Shown here: piece after piece, positions 33,451 through 44,136 of the stretch
Position numbering within the stretch: position 1 is the stretch's first letter
How the letters are laid out: every line of letters begins with the position of its first letter
From: Excoecaria cochinchinensis
Taxonomy: Eukaryota > Streptophyta > Magnoliopsida > Malpighiales > Euphorbiaceae
DNA length: 64,000 bases
Direction: 5' to 3'
Assembly: GCA_947683425.1 (NCBI GenBank)
Contig: CANTUQ010000031.1
Location: forward strand, 6,893,001 to 6,957,000
Notes under the pieces: generated by a model
The model's database searches: none
Told to the model about the DNA's origin: nothing
Seen by the model: the letters and a program-made list of their open reading frames with translations, nothing else
Translations under genes and position numbers: made by a program

Positions 33451-34084
33451 GGTTCAACGCCATTTTCCACTCCGTAAGACCTAGCCACATGTTTTTGATG
33501 ATGAATTTTGCTAGTTCAAGTGATTTGAGTGAGGATTTCGTAAGGGAAAAGTGAGTTATGAGTTTTGATTTCTACAATTTCTCTTTAGGTAATTAGAAAC
33601 CCTAATTAATGTTATGTGTTTTTGATGAGGAAATTGGATGAGTATAACTATGGAAGAGTAAGGAAGCAAGGAAGTGCAACCATTTAAGCTAATTGGAGCT
33701 TAGGAGGTTTAGGTTTGAGATTTGTGTGAAATTGAATGATTTTGATTTTGAAATTTTGTCTTGATTTCTAGAAATTTGTGTTGTTAAGCATGTTTATATA
33801 TGTGATTGTTATGGGTTTTTTCAATTTGGAATGGATATTTGGGATTGAAACTATGTTTTGAGGGAAAGATTGGATTTACGTGGATTTTGGAGAAAAATTT
33901 TGGGTTTTTGAACTTTGATGTTTAAATTGCTTATTTTGCCCTTTTGATTATTCGTTTAAGTGTATCATTTAGATAATTCTATGGGTAATATGTTTTGAGT
34001 CCTTGATAATGATTGTGTGCTAGTTGATGGGTTAGTTGTATGATTTGGGATGGTTTTTGTGTTAGAGATGATGTGTAAATCGAT

Positions 34085-34400
34085 TTCAGAAGCTGGGAAT
34101 TCGACTCTGTCATGAATGAGATAGATCTTAGCCATCCAAACTTCTACCAAGGAGTGTCTCTATCACGAGAGCGATAGAGAGCTCGGGTAGCCGAGCTTTT
34201 GACGGGCTATCCTCTGTCGTGAACACGTTTGCATGCGTAAGTGCGATTGAGGCCTGCCTGCCTTCTGTCGTGAGCATGACAGAATTGAGCTTGCTCTCCT
34301 TTACATGCACGACTGGTTGTCATGAACGCTTTTCTGTATGTCCTATGCCTCTGTCGCGAGCGTGACGGGTCATTATGAGCGCGACCTTCCTCTGTATTTC
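34085..34400 (+). repeat. Decayed dyad region of Del-3 LTR A
   Basis: Degraded copies of CTCTGTCGCGAGCGCGACAGAG-like dyads: TCTATCACGAGAGCGATAGA, CTGTCGTGAGCATGACAG and CTCTGTCGCGAGCGTGAC. Changes are mostly CG to TG or CA. The region is in the transcribed part of the LTR, downstream of the TATA box. The start of the same region is in LTR B at 37640-37746. Confidence 0.7.
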
Positions 34401-35539
34401 AAGGGACTTTTATTTGTTTCAATTTGCATGGTTTCTCACTTATGGTATACATATATGATTTAACATATGGATCCTAGTGTGTTTTTTATGTGATTAATAA
34501 TTGAATTATGAGAATTAATATGTAATTGTTACTTTGAGAATATGTATATATATATACAAAAGTGTACAACTTAATTATTTGGTTGAATATGTATGAGATA
34601 TCTTATAGCTTGCATATTTTAATATGATTATATGAATATTTAGACCCATGAAAAGTATATGATTAGTTTCTGAATATAATAAGTATGATAAGTGTGAATG
34701 GCTGGCAAATAAATGACCATTTTAAGCCCGAACCAAATCCAAAAAGACTTGTATTTGTTTACCAATTCAGAAAGGATTTATAAATGGAAATAAGCGTAAG
34801 AATTCATTTGCAGGTAGTGGAACTATATATGGATAAGGCATTAGGAATGTCATTAAAATGAGAAACCCTAGAACTTGAATTAGCTATTAAAGTAAAGTTT
34901 GTGCTTTAAATGAGATTATTTAGTAAAAATGCTTAGGATCTACAATTTAATGGTATGGTATTAAGCAATCTTATTGAGACTGATGAACTTAATTTGTGAA
35001 AGATTACAATACTCGATGATTTGTTTGTGTTTTGGCATGAACACTAATAAGATATGAATTATGGTATCCCATATTTTTATGTACCTGTAAGTTATGCATA
35101 TGTTTTGCATCAACAACCAATGTGGGTGGCTATTTAGTGTATGGTTTTTCCCCACTAAGCCTTATGCTTAGCATGGGTGTTTATTCGTGCAGGGAGGATT
35201 TTTTGAAGAGGAAATTTCGCCCGGGCTTCTTGCTACAGCTTGGCCAACGAGTCTGTTATAGTTTGTCTTATAGAATGTAAAGTTTGATTTTCATAAGGTT
35301 TAAGTTATTATCTTTGTATTAAGTGTTCAGTATGTAACCAGGGCTCAGTTTAAAGTGTGATGTGTGTTTTTTTTAGAAAATTTTATATCGTATGTTGTGA
35401 GTGTGTTGAGTTAAAGGAATTTTATTATTCTGTTGCTGTTATTGTTATGTTGTGTTTCATCTGATAAAACTCCCCACTCCTCATCGTGCACTGCTTATGA
35501 TGTCATACGGTGTGCTATGTGCGGGTTTAGGGTGTTACA

Positions 35540-36539
35540 ATTTTATTGGTATCAGAGCTTAGGTTTAGTCGGTTCTGGCTAACTAGGTGCTTAGAAGTGT
35601 GTCTGTATAGTTTTGCATTGGCCAAGCGGATGTCCTTTTCTTTATATATGTGCGGGGAATATGAGTTTCCCGATCGAATGAGGTGTTTAGTTGAAGTGTT
35701 AGCTCGATAGACCATAATATGCCTGTTCTGAACTTTTATGTGTTTGTTAGATGAGTTATTAGAGATTCTGTCAGGATTTGTCTTCAGTATGATGGGAATA
35801 ATTGAAGAACATTTTGTAGGAATTTTTGAGTGTATTGATAGGTAATTGCCTCTTTAGATGAGATATTTGGTGATTTGGAAAGGGAAGTGTATGGATTTTA
35901 TAGGAATGTGGTAACACTCTATATGTCTGCCAGCTGTCTCACTGCAATCATTTGAAATGAGCATATTTAAACATGGGGATGGGAAAAATACATTAATTTA
36001 GATTACATTACATTTCTGCATCATATTGCATACATAAATCAGCATATAGTCATTTCATTCGCATCCCTCAATTGTATGTGAGAAGCATTTGTGTATGTGT
36101 TCCAATTAGAGAGATGGCATGTTGATAAATAGTTTAATGGTTGTTCAGGAAAGTATAAAGTGTAAGTAGTCGGAGTTAAAAAGAAAGGAATAGTTTGGAA
36201 CTTGCGTAAGTGAATGAGAGAAGAATTATGAGATCGGATTAAATCAATTTTATGAGTTTGAGTATGGTTGCGAATAAGAAAAGGTTATAATTTGTATAGT
36301 TGCTATGATCGAAAGAAGTTGTTTGAGAACTTAATGATGAGAATAAGTAAAAACAGATAAGTATGTGAAAAATGGAGTGTTCAGGAATGAAAGAAAGGTA
36401 TGTGTTATAAGTGCAGAATGTAAGTGTTATATGATGATATAGAAGTAATCTGTATGAATAATAGCGAAGTGGAGTATAGTTTGTGGACTCACTGATGTAA
36501 GTGAATTTCAAGGATAAAATTCTTTAAGGAGGGAAGAGT
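35540..36539 (+). other. Del-3 interior, non-coding
   Basis: 1000 bp between the LTRs. After the primer site there is no frame with Gag or Pol features. It ends with the purine run AAGGAGGGAAGAGT (36526-36539), the polypurine tract. The element therefore depends on proteins made elsewhere. Confidence 0.8.
35547..35558 (+). other. Primer binding site (tRNA-Met type) of Del-3
   Basis: TGGTATCAGAGC, the initiator tRNA-Met complement common in plant Ty3 and Copia elements, 7 bases after the LTR end. Confidence 0.9.
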
Positions 36540-37746
36540 TGTAACACCCCGAAATGTACCCTAGATGGATTGTTACATGTCTAGGAATAGTGGTGACTAA
36601 AATTATGTGAGTTATGGTGTTGGGTGTGCTGAAAGGACGAATTTGGAATTAATGTAAAAGTTTCAGCAAGTGTGGCCAATTGTAAATTGTGAAGTTTGGA
36701 TTTAGGACTTAATTGAAGGAATAAAATTAATTATATGGGCCAATATTAAGATTTATAAAGTTATATGTCTAAGGCAAAAAGAAATAAGAGTTGAAGGATT
36801 GAAAGAGAATTTTGACACAAAAATCTATATTGGACCAATTAGAAGGTGACACTTGGCATGTTGGGGATAAGAAGGGATTGAATGGGGTATAAAAGAGGAG
36901 AGAGAACGTGAGAGAGGGCAGAAAATCTGCTCTCCTCTCTCCTCCTCCCCCTCCTCCTCCTTCTTCTTCCTCCTTCTTCTTCTTCTTGGCTCAATGCCAT
37001 TTTCCCCTCCTAAGACCTAGCCACAAGTTTTGGATGATGAATTTCGCTAGTTCAAGTGATTTGAGTGAGGATTTCGTAAGGGAAAAGTGAGTTCTGAGTT
37101 TTGATTTCTACAATTTCTCTTTGAGTAATTAGAAATCCTAATTAATGTTATGTGTTTTTGATGAGGACATTGGATGAGTATAACTATGGAAGAGTAAGGA
37201 AGCAAGGAAGTGCTACCATTTAAGCTAATTGGAACTTAGGAGGTTCAAGTTTGAGATTTGTGTAAAATTGAATGATTTTGATTTTGAAATTTTGTCTTGA
37301 TTTCTGGAAATTTGTGTTGTTAAGCATGTTTATGTGTGTGATTGTTATGGGTTTTGTCAATTTGGAAAGGATTTTTGGGATTGAAACTATATTTTGAGGG
37401 AAAGATCGGATTTGCGTGGATTTTGGAGCAAAATTCTGGGTTTTTGAACTTTGATGTCCAAATTGCTTGTTTTGCCCTTTTGATTGTTCCTTTAAGTGTA
37501 TAATTTAGATAAGTCTATGGGTAATATGTTTTGAGTGCTTGATAATGATTGTGCACTAGTTGATGGGTTAATTACATGATTTGGGATGGTTTTTGTGTTG
37601 GAGATGATGTGTAGATCGATTTCAGAAGCTGGGAATTTGACTCTGTCGCTAGCGCAATAGAGCTCGATCATCGAAGCTTCTACTGAGGAGTGTCTCTATC
37701 GTGAGTGCGACAGAGAGCTCGGGTAGCTGAGCTTTTATCGGGCTAT
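36540..37746 (+). repeat. Del-3 LTR B (left part, cut by Tat-3)
   Basis: Begins TGTAACACCCCG and follows LTR A closely. It lacks an 11-base duplication present in LTR A near 31761 and lacks the Copia insertion. It stops in GACGGGCTAT-like sequence at the Tat-3 border. LTR A shows the uninterrupted site at about 34195-34210. Confidence 0.88.
37742..37746. repeat. Predicted left target site of Tat-3, GCTAT
   Basis: The five bases before the Tat-3 LTR. The partner copy should lie next to its 5' LTR, outside the window. Confidence 0.5.
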
Positions 37747-40005
37747 TGTGACACGCGCCGAACCCCGTGGCCTCCCGAAAGCCCGCTTTAGGGCGATCAG
37801 GATGGGATTTATTTAAACTTGTAAGGTATTTACAAGTGCGTCTATTTTGGGCAACAATGAGATTTCTTGGAGTCGCCACCCAATAGAACATTGGGAAGGG
37901 TCGTCTAGCCTCATCGAGCCTAAGACGGCGCATACATATCCATCTTGGGCTAGCAAGAGAGATCTTGGAGGTCTCAGCCTCTACCCCCTGGAGCCTAGGA
38001 TTTGTATATTTAAGTCTTTTGGTGAGACTCAAGAGGTGTCTTGGAAGTCCTAGACCTCTCGCCTCATTGATCCCCAAAGACCAGAGTGAGTTCGGGACTT
38101 CTCATTTATTTATACCTTGATCAATATTATAATTAAGTTTTGAATTCATTGTTTCACCAAATTTCCACACGATGCATTTAATTAAAGCGCAATCGTTCAA
38201 GTCAAAAGCAATAAGTAAAGCATTATTAAAACATTCTCAAAATAAATTACAATAAAACTAGGGGCGGAATACAACCCCCATTGTAAATAAAATACAAATC
38301 ATGCATAAATTGGGGTATTTATTAATGATGAGGACATTGGTCCTTGCATGCATATTTATTATAAAACACTTTTGATGTGATGATTTTATTTTGGATAGAG
38401 AAAATTGAGACATTGGTCCCATTTTTATTTAGGAAAAATTCCAAACTAATTAATAAAAATGCTTTGTGATTTTTCATGAAGCGTCAATTTTATTGGCTAA
38501 AACGGGACATTGGTCCACAACTTCCGAGAAAATCCTAAAGTTAATTGTTAGAAAGCTTTTGGCCTTTTTTCCTTTAGCGACATTAAAACCATTTTCATAA
38601 TAACATGAATGAAAGGTAAGGGTAAAGAAAGAACCCGAATGGAAGTCCTCAGACTGGCGCGGCCATCATCTTTCAGAACTCCAACTCCAAATGGTCAGAA
38701 AATAACTCATAGGGATAAACACGTTAGCATCAAAAGCGTGAATAAAAATAAAAATAAAGGAACGAGAAACTCTAACAGAAATAAGTTGAAAGATAAAATT
38801 TATAAATTAAAAAACATGAGAGTTTGCCTAGGAACGGCCTCCTGTACTATGCCAGCGGCCGTCCCTAGTATGGGGAAACAAGTAAAAAAGAAAAACTTTC
38901 AGTTCTTTTGTAAAAGATTATAAAATAGAATAATAAAATATATATAAAAAATTAATGTAAATCAAATTAAATTTTACAAATATTAGTCCAGAGTGTTTAC
39001 CCTCGGATTTTACCTTTTAAGGCAAATGTCGAATGATTTAAGTCCCCGTATACTTCGCAAGGATAAAAAAAAGACAGATCAGAGAAAGAAAATTTATGTT
39101 GTTCTTTCCTTGAAAATTTGATAGCAATCGAGTGACCGAATTAGCTGTATTGATGGAAACGAATGAATTTCGTTACCTCAAATTGGCTTAATTCACAAGA
39201 AAAATTTGAAGAAATCAATTAATTGGAAGAAATTTTATCCAATAAAATTCTGCAAATGAACAGAGATTTTTATAAACTTTTTAGTAAATTGCTCACAAAA
39301 ACCTTTTCTAAAAAACAATCTCTCAAAAAATTAATAACTTTTCTCCAAAGAATTTTTCTTATCAAAGATTTTCGCTTTTCTCACCAAAAAATCTCAAAAC
39401 CTCTAACCCCTAAAAATGGAATTTAATCCACTATTTATAGAGTTCTTTTTTGGAGATAATTAGGATAATCATTAGTTTAAAATTTGGATTTTTAAAAGGA
39501 CTTTAAAATTCAACTTTAAACCAATTTTATGTAAGGATTGAAAGAGATCAGATTAGATTTAATCCAATCCGGCGTTATCCAATCAGTTAACGTACCGATG
39601 GGCATCCCTCCAACTACCGATGGGCGTCCCTACTAAGGGCACGTGTCCATCCCTAGCTTTAGACGGACTCAAGACTCGGGACTAGGGACGGGTGTCTCTA
39701 CTCCGCCACGTGTCCGTCCCTAGATACAGACGGGCCGTCTCCATTACGCGTAGAGACGGGGTTCTCCCTAAGTAGGGACGGGCACCCCTACACAGACGGG
39801 CATCCCGTCTGTGGAGCAAAACTCCCAATTTCAACCAAAACTTATCAAACTCTTTCAAAGCTCCATGCTATAGAAAAAAAGATTTTAATCCTCGCGAAAT
39901 ATGAAAGACGAAAACCTCCGAATTTCATCCATTTATCCGAAAACCGATGTTGATCTCTTCATCGAGTAACTCTGACCTGGACTGCCTTAAGACCCGGTAT
40001 ATACA
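37747..40005 (-). repeat. Tat-3 3' LTR (2259 bp)
   Basis: Plus-strand edges TGTGACACGC (37747) and GGTATATACA (40005). Conserved Tat U5 features are a hairpin at 37817-37837 and GGAGTCGCCACCCAATAGAA near 37869. U3 dyads lie at 39682-39813, followed in the sense direction by a TATA-like CTATAAATA (39432-39440). Confidence 0.88.
39590..39813 (-). repeat. Dyad cluster in Tat-3 U3
   Basis: Three perfect inverted repeats: CACAGACGGG-CAT-CCCGTCTGTG (39791-39813, 10-bp arms), AGACGG-G-CCGTCT (39728-39740), and CTAGGGACGG (39682-39691) with CCGTCCCTAG (39714-39723). More GATGGGC(A/G)TCCCT copies lie at 39597-39630. The cluster lies about 190-415 bases into the LTR, on the upstream side of the TATA-like box. 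Confidence 0.9.
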
Positions 40006-40024
40006 GTTGCCTCCAATTTTGGGG
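40006..40024 (-). other. Polypurine tract of Tat-3
   Basis: The minus strand reads CCCCAAAATTGGAGGCAAC directly before the 3' LTR, and is shared with small changes by Tat-1 and Tat-4. Confidence 0.85.
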
Positions 40025-40118
40025 AAACTAGCGCACTAGTGCCTAGACGAGCCAAAATTCAGAGAAGAAAGGAAAGAGACGCATACCTGAGGCAGTCCTT
40101 ACCTTTTCGTTGGGGAAG

Positions 40119-40530
40119 TGGCGATGTGTCGAGTCGATTCTGGACTTACAAAACGCGAGGTTTGCCCTCCTGAGCTGCACCGAGTCTACTCCAGACTTTA
40201 CAAAGTGCGATCATTGCTCTCCTGAGCTGCACCAAGTCTTCTCCAGACTTTACAAAGTGCGATCATTGCTCTCCTGAGCTGCACCGAGTCTTCTCTAGAC
40301 TTTACAAAGTGCGATCATTGCTCTCCTGAGCTGCACCGAGGCTTCTCTAGACTTTACAAAGTGCAATCATTGCTCTCCTGAGCTGCACCGAGTCTTCTCT
40401 AGACTTTACAAAGTGCAATCATTGCTCTCCTGAGCTGCACCGAGTCTTCTCCAGACTTTACAAAGTGCGATCATTGCTCTCCTGAGCTACACCGAGTCTT
40501 CTCCAGACTTTACAAAGTGCGATCATTGCT
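40119..40530 (-). repeat. 52-bp tandem repeat in Tat-3 3' UTR, about 7-8 copies
   Basis: The unit contains GAGCTGCACCGAGTCTTCT, GACTTTACAAAGTGCGATC and ATTGCTCTCCT. Copies at 52-bp spacing differ by one to three bases, and the first is degenerate. It lies just inside the PPT. It is unrelated to the arrays of Tat-1 and Tat-4. Confidence 0.92.
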
Positions 40531-41043
40531 CTTCCAACATGGGCGTCCTTCTGGACTATTCTTCTTCTTGGCTGAGTGTCCTTCTAGACTGCTCTTCTGA
40601 GTGGGGCGTTCTTCTGAACTGTGTGTTTCAATTTGGCGGCTTCATCATGCCCCCAAAGTACAATTCTGATCTTTTGATTTCATGTGATTTCGAAGGACAT
40701 GATGTTTGATATGTTTATTCTTCCTTTTGACTGTTGGTCAATTTTGAATTGGTGTAAAACCACGTTCCTGTATTACAAGAGATTCTCGTTAATTCTCGCG
40801 CCAATTAATTTGACTGTAGATTGGTGAATATATTTTTTTTTCATTTATCATCCTTTCTATCGCATGATTAATTATCTTTTTCTTTCTTCTTCCTTTCTTA
40901 AAAGAGTTAAGTCACGAAGAGATAACATGCAAATTTAACAGGCTAGCTATAAATGTTTTTCCACTAAAAGGTTAAATTTTGTACAATGTAATGTAAACAT
41001 AATAATATAAAATACAAAAATAATATCACGACTCCCTGAAGGG
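40531..41043. other. Rest of Tat-3 3' UTR, no gene seen
   Basis: A GC-richer piece up to about 40640 has diverged phrases of the type GTCCTTCTAGACTG. Then AT-rich sequence leads to the ORF-A stop. Confidence 0.6.
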
Positions 41044-43052
41044 CTATAGGGGTGGATAGTCTGAAAGCTCCTCCTCCGGATCATCATCATCATCTGATAT
41101 ATGAACTGTCTGAAACCGAGATAAAGAGGCAGAGGGTCCTGGATCTGGAGCAGATGGCTGATTGGGAGGGGCTGGTGGTCCGGCCCGCTGTGTGGCTGAA
41201 GCTCTGGCCTGTCTCTGGTATCTAGGAGGTATCACCACTGGTACGGATAATGGCTGCGCTCTCGCTGGGTCCTGCTGCTGGAACTGAACCTGAGCAAACC
41301 CATCTAGGAAAGGCTGCGCACATACTGTCATGAACTGCAGCGTATCAGTGACGACCCCCCCAACTCTCTGAAAGCGTCGCCCAGGCATAGGTTCTGATCT
41401 ATGGAAGCGGTCCCCATACTCTTCAGCCTATCCTCAGTATGCTCCCTGAACTCCCGAAGAGACTGGGCAATGGGAGGTATGGCACCCTCCAGAACCTGAA
41501 TCCTGAACCTGAGAGCCTCAACCGACTCATCCACGATCTGTAAGGATGCATCAATCCTCTGGGCTACCCCATCCTGGGAGGTCCTCACCTCCTACCTCAG
41601 CTGGGTCACGAGCCTCTCCTGCTCCTGCCTCAAAGAGTTAATGAGCCTCCCCTGCTCCTAAATAATACTCTGCTGCTGATCCAGCCGCTCTAATATGACT
41701 CTATCCCGCTCCCCGAAGTGGTCGAGAAGGGCCCTATCTCTTTCCTCTTGCATGTGCTCAAAGGACGCGAAGGTAGAAGCCAGTAGTGCAGCAAAATCTG
41801 GCTACGCTAGGAAAGCCGATGATGAGGATGGAGGGGGAGCTGACTCTGGTGCCAGCTCTGGAGGTGGAGCTATAGAAGTAGATGCCCCCGGATCCCCTAC
41901 TCTAGCATATGGACTAAACCTCTCATGGGCCCGGGGAGCAGTCCGATATACTCTCGATGGCGGAGGCGGAGTGGGACTCTGTACTCTCTGCCTTGAAGGA
42001 GTAGCAAATAGCTCATCCATGGTGAACTCGATCCCCATGTCAAAGGGCGTACCCGGATACTCCTCCTGGTGCTGCTGAGGCTCGGGAGGCTGGTGCTCCA
42101 TCTGAGGCTGCTCCATATGGGGCTGCTCCTGAGGCTGCTCCTCCATCCGAGGCTGCTCCTCCACTGGCTCTAGCGAGGGCAAGCTGAATGCAAGTCTGGT
42201 CTCATGCATAGTACGAAGCTTATACGCCTCTGGCTGGCCCGGTATCGATACTATCATGGCCATAGTGATAGCTGCCGGAGCATCCACATAAATGCTCTCA
42301 TCCAAAGCACGCCCCAGGATGTCTGGATGAACTCCCAAACTCAGAAGCAATCTGGTAATAACTCCCCCAACATACACTACAGGGGCTGTCCCCCTGGATA
42401 CCCTCACCAGGTTGACCAATATCTCATGGCTGATGTTAAGTCTCTGACCTGCCACCATGGCCCATAAGCTCCAAATCTCTGCGGCATTGAGAGATCCTGG
42501 GTTACCAGCTCGTCCTAAATATGAGCTGGATAAGACTCTGTGAACATATCGCAGGGCCTGTGACGAGAGTACCATGCTCTTTGCCGTATCATGATCATAC
42601 GGCACTCCCGGCAAGGCGATAACTGCCTAATGCTGACGTCTAACTGACCTCTGAGGCGTTATGACATCCTGCCCGAACGGAAGCCCCATGGCCTCTGTGA
42701 ACCGCTGACGGGTAATACTATAATGATGGCTCTCGATCCAAAACTGTAGGACACCCACCTCTATGTCAGATCTTTGATATCCCCCATACTGTAATGTGGC
42801 AAGAAACTGTCGTACTATCTCCGGGTGAGTCTGGAAGGCAGGCGTCAAAAACTCAGTCCATCCCGCGCCTGCTATCAGAATGTCAACCTCATCTGCCATC
42901 CCCAGAGCCTTAAGGAATGGTCGCGAAATGAAGCGGTTAGCTCGGAACTGTACTTGAGCTAGCGCCGTATATCTCTGTCTAGCCTCCTCACTCATCCACC
43001 CCGGGGCCTGAGGCTCAGGCTCGTCGTGAGGAGCATATCGTCGTGGTGGCAT
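41044..43052 (-). pseudogene. ORF-A of Tat-3 (ATHILA ORF-1-like domain, Gln/Pro-rich linker, coiled coil, acidic tail)
   Basis: Starts at ATG 43052 (MPPRRYAPHDEPEPQ). One frame runs to 41328 with in-frame stops at 42627, 41802 and two more before 41590. A frameshift then leads to the last frame (41044-41388). The N-terminal domain has GWTEFLTPAF, VRQFLATLQYGG, HYSITRQRFTEAMGLP, ALRYVHRVLSSSYLGR and NISHEILVNLV, blocks that align with Athila-2 ORF-A. Next come EEQPQ-type repeats, a Pro/Ser-rich stretch, a long coiled coil (MQEERDRALLDHFGERDR, LRQEQERLVTQLR, IQVLEGAIPP) and an acidic tail DDDDDPEEELSDYPPL. It has the same orientation as gag-pol, downstream of integrase. No enzyme motif or membrane segment. 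Function unknown. A nucleic-acid-binding or regulatory role is only an idea. Confidence 0.78.
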
Positions 43053-44136
43053 CCTGCGAATAAGTTAAACAATTAATTTGGCATCATAGAAATTAAGGCA
43101 GCATTCCGACAAGGTAAATTATGGGCAGTACCCCGACAAGGGTCTGCCCAACTTCCAAACAAACAAAAAAAGAAGGGACAGGCCTCGGGCCCCAAGCAAT
43201 AATGCAATATGTTCTCATTTGCTAAAAAATTTGGGCAGCACCCCAGCAAGGGTGTGCCCAACCACCTGCATAAAAAAAACAAAAAAAGGACAGGCCTCGG
43301 GCCCCAAGCAGTCATTGCAACATGCTCAAATCTGCCTTGCTTCCTATTTCCTAGTATTGGTTCCAATGTGCATGCATTTCTAAAGCCATGTCTTATCTAA
43401 AAAAACTTGGAAACAAATATACATTTATCACTAATCGTTCTTAAACAATATAGGTCATTCCATCTTGTGCCCATTAAAAGGAAAAAATTGCATGCTATTT
43501 ACTCTATGTATCAATTCATGCATTTTATTACTAAACAATTACATTTCAATTAATTAACAAGGTTACTAATTACACTAATTCAAAAGAAGAAAGAAGAAAA
43601 TTTAATTACATTACTCAAAATAAAATAAAATGAATAAAAGATGGAAGAATTTTACTAACCTTGAAGTTAAGACCCAAAGAAGAAATAAAAGACTCACAAC
43701 TGGTGTAAAAAACGAAAGGAAACCGCTGGAAACAAAGGGAAAAGCGTCGATGTGAAGAAGAAGGAAAAGAAAGTGACAGCCCGTCGGTACCCGCGTCCTT
43801 ATATAGAATTTAAGTACCGACGGGCTTTTCATTCATACAGCGACAGACGGGCATTCCGTATGTCTCTCCAGATTCCGCTTTTAATCCTCATTAATTACCT
43901 AATTAATGTGCGTGATATGCACAATGCAGAGACTGCCAGGTGGACAATTACAGACGGGATCACCATCTGAGATAGGGACGGGCTAGCCGTCGGTATGTCA
44001 ATCTTATAAAATTCAACATTTTCTTGGATTTCGTGCCTTTTCTCTCATTTTAGATTCATAGCAGGTTCCTTTCCTCAGTTTTTTCCTTTTTTCCTTCTTT
44101 ATTTCCTTTAGTGACTTTGGCTTTAGCTACTGAGGA
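43053..44136. promoter_or_regulatory. Divergent promoter-like gap between ORF-A and ORF-B of Tat-3
   Basis: 1.1 kb without a gene. Near ORF-A two degenerate copies of a 110-base phrase occur (GGGCAGTACCCCGACAAGGG at 43128 and a similar one at 43232; both end in GGACAGGCCTCGGGCCCCAA). At 43778-43826 a 13-bp perfect inverted repeat encloses a TATATAG string, and GACGGG words recur at 43845-43852, 43953-43957 and 43976-43992. CTTATAAAATTC at 44003-44014 is a possible TATA box for ORF-B. Confidence 0.6.
43778..43826. repeat. 13-bp perfect inverted repeat enclosing a TATA-like box
   Basis: AGCCCGTCGGTAC (43778-43790) and GTACCGACGGGCT (43814-43826) with a 23-base spacer that contains CCTTATATAGAA. 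On the minus strand the box reads CTATATAAGG, pointing toward ORF-A. The arm contains the Tat U3 word GACGGGC. Confidence 0.95.

Larger units (their letters stand above)
31463..35539 (+). repeat. Del-3 LTR A
   Basis: TGTAACACCC to GGTGTTACA. Without the 1523-bp Copia insertion and its duplicated 5 bp the length is 2549 bp. TATAAAA at 31822-31828 precedes a CT-rich leader. A decayed dyad region lies at 34085-34400. The GCTTAGCATGGGTGTTTATTCG motif near 35166 matches one in the Tekay LTR near 61490. Confidence 0.88.
31463..37746 (+). mobile_element. Del-3: non-autonomous Del-type element, large LTRs and a 1-kb non-coding interior
   Basis: LTR A 31463-35539, interior 35540-36539 with primer site (35547-35558) and polypurine tract (36526-36539), then LTR B from 36540, cut at 37746 by Tat-3. 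There is no gag or pol. The LTRs differ by several percent where they overlap, so this is older than Athila-2. It is inserted in ORF-B of Tat-2. The left flank TCCAT (31458-31462) should reappear after the rest of LTR B beyond the window. Confidence 0.85.

Noticed and set aside
35547..35558. Possible tRNA gene at the TGGTATCAGAGC strings (also at 61919-61930)
   Set aside because: Only the primer-complementary stretch is present, directly after an LTR. No cloverleaf can be formed.
40119..40530. Regular direct repeats considered as a CRISPR array
   Set aside because: Units are continuous 52-bp tandem copies without unique spacers, in a plant retrotransposon 3' UTR.
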